Source of the DNA: an uncultured Granulicatella sp.
GTDB lineage: Bacteria > Bacillota > Bacilli > Lactobacillales > Aerococcaceae
Length of the DNA: 6,259 bases
Reading direction: 5' to 3'
NCBI GenBank assembly: GCA_938017885.1
Contig: CALIJD010000163.1
Coordinates: 1-6,259, forward strand
A program made the translations under genes and the position numbers. The number at the start of each line of letters is the position of its first letter. The stretch's first letter is position 1. The notes beneath the pieces were generated by a model. It was not told the origin of the DNA and did not search any database. It saw nothing but the letters and a program-made list of their open reading frames with translations. Shown here in pieces: positions 5,665-6,259 of this stretch.

Positions 5665-6259
5665 ATGAGCGAGGCTAATTATATTGTTGGAGAAGTACTG
5701 ACAACATTTTTTGAGAATGCACAAAATTTTTACAAAGTTTTGTTAGTCCGTGTGATTGAGTCAAACTGTGTATCAGTAGATGACGAGATTGTTGTTACAG
5801 GTATTTTCGGCCAAATTCATTCGGATATTTCCTATCGTTTTAATGGAAAAATTGTCTCTCATCCAAAATACGGAGAACAGTTTCAAGCGGATAATTATCA
5901 ACAAACACAACCTACTGGAAAAAGAGGCCTCATTCAATATTTTTCAAGCACTCATTTTCCTGGTATCGGTGAGAAAACAGCCGAGAAAATCGTCGAAAAA
6001 TTAGGAGAAGATGCCCTCGAACGGATATTAAATGATGGTAATGCTCTGGAGGGAATTACAGGATTAACGAAAAAGAAAAAGGAAATGATTCGTGAAGTTA
6101 TTACTCAAAATCAAGGCACAGAAAAATTAATGTTTGAGTTAACGAATTTGGGTTTTACTCCTTCTATCGCGCAAAAGATTATTGGAATGTTTAAAGACAA
6201 AGCTAAACAGATTTTAGACGAAGATCCTTATCTATTATTACAAAAAATTGAAGGTCTTG
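5665..6259 (+). CDS. recD2: RecD2-type ATP-dependent DNA helicase, N-terminal 198 residues; 3' end outside window
   Basis: RecD2 (Bacillus YrrC) is a superfamily 1B 5'-3' helicase that works without RecBC, in replication fork progression and repair. The open frame from ATG 5665 runs without a stop to the window edge. The visible part is the family's N-terminal extension. An OB-like beta-rich segment (about 20-80: YKVLLVRV, EIVVTGIFG, HPKYGEQFQA) comes first. Two helix-hairpin-helix-like units follow, FPGIGEKTAEKIVEKLGE (98-115) and LEGITGLTKKKKEMI (127-141), and then a helical stretch ending in DPYLLLQKIEGL. The Walker motifs and helicase core lie beyond the window, so ATPase activity cannot be checked here. 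AAAGGAG (5651-5657) lies 7 nt before the ATG. The position directly after mnmA matches Bacillus, except that the TPR gene (yrrB) usually between them there is absent. Confidence 0.93.
   Translation, partial: MSEANYIVGEVLTTFFENAQNFYKVLLVRVIESNCVSVDDEIVVTGIFGQIHSDISYRFNGKIVSHPKYGEQFQADNYQQTQPTGKRGLIQYFSSTHFPGIGEKTAEKIVEKLGEDALERILNDGNALEGITGLTKKKKEMIREVITQNQGTEKLMFELTNLGFTPSIAQKIIGMFKDKAKQILDEDPYLLLQKIEGL

Noticed and set aside
5780..6004. 74-codon + strand frame inside the recD2 start region
   Set aside because: An alternate frame of recD2; the in-frame product from 5665 carries the OB-like and helix-hairpin-helix segments and a proper ribosome binding site.

Overview
The window is an AT-rich, gene-dense chromosomal segment of a low-GC Gram-positive bacterium. 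Strong AGGAGG-type ribosome binding sites, sigma-A-type promoters, and a DUF1831 gene between a cysteine desulfurase and mnmA point to Lactobacillales. A Carnobacteriaceae, Granulicatella or Enterococcus-like host is my guess, not something the sequence proves. There is no phage, IS element, CRISPR or plasmid signature. Most of it is conserved housekeeping sequence, broadly matching the Bacillus order rarA - cysteine desulfurase - mnmA - recD2.

Layout. Positions 1-143 hold the 3' end of dtd (D-aminoacyl-tRNA deacylase, + strand). A hairpin at 149-180 can terminate transcription from both sides. It separates dtd from a convergent universal stress protein gene (192-650, - strand) that has its own promoter. 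The roughly 400 bases between that gene and rarA hold no protein gene. They carry a structured RNA on the - strand (about 982 to 790) with its own -10 box and a terminator at 769-743. Its long imperfect rod fold and its position just downstream of rarA identify it as 6S RNA. rarA (AAA+ ATPase, - strand, 1050-2321) is divergent from the next block.

The + strand block from 2461 is a sulfur-relay and repair cluster: a YrvO/IscS-like cysteine desulfurase, a small DUF1831 protein, mnmA (tRNA U34 2-thiouridylase) and the first 198 codons of recD2, which runs off the window. The desulfurase probably supplies persulfide sulfur to MnmA for s2U34 of tRNA-Lys, -Glu and -Gln. DUF1831 is an uncharacterised candidate accessory to this relay. 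A small XRE-family repressor-like gene (- strand, 4062-4298) interrupts the block. It has a perfect consensus promoter, TTGACA-17-TATAAT, divergent from the mnmA promoter.

The least explained parts are the XRE/mnmA intergenic region (about 4299-4515), with an inverted repeat and phased TTTTCAA elements at the promoters, and a hairpin plus U-tract overlapping the desulfurase stop codon that may attenuate expression of the DUF1831 gene. I see no clearly new multi-gene system. The DUF1831/XRE context is the best lead.
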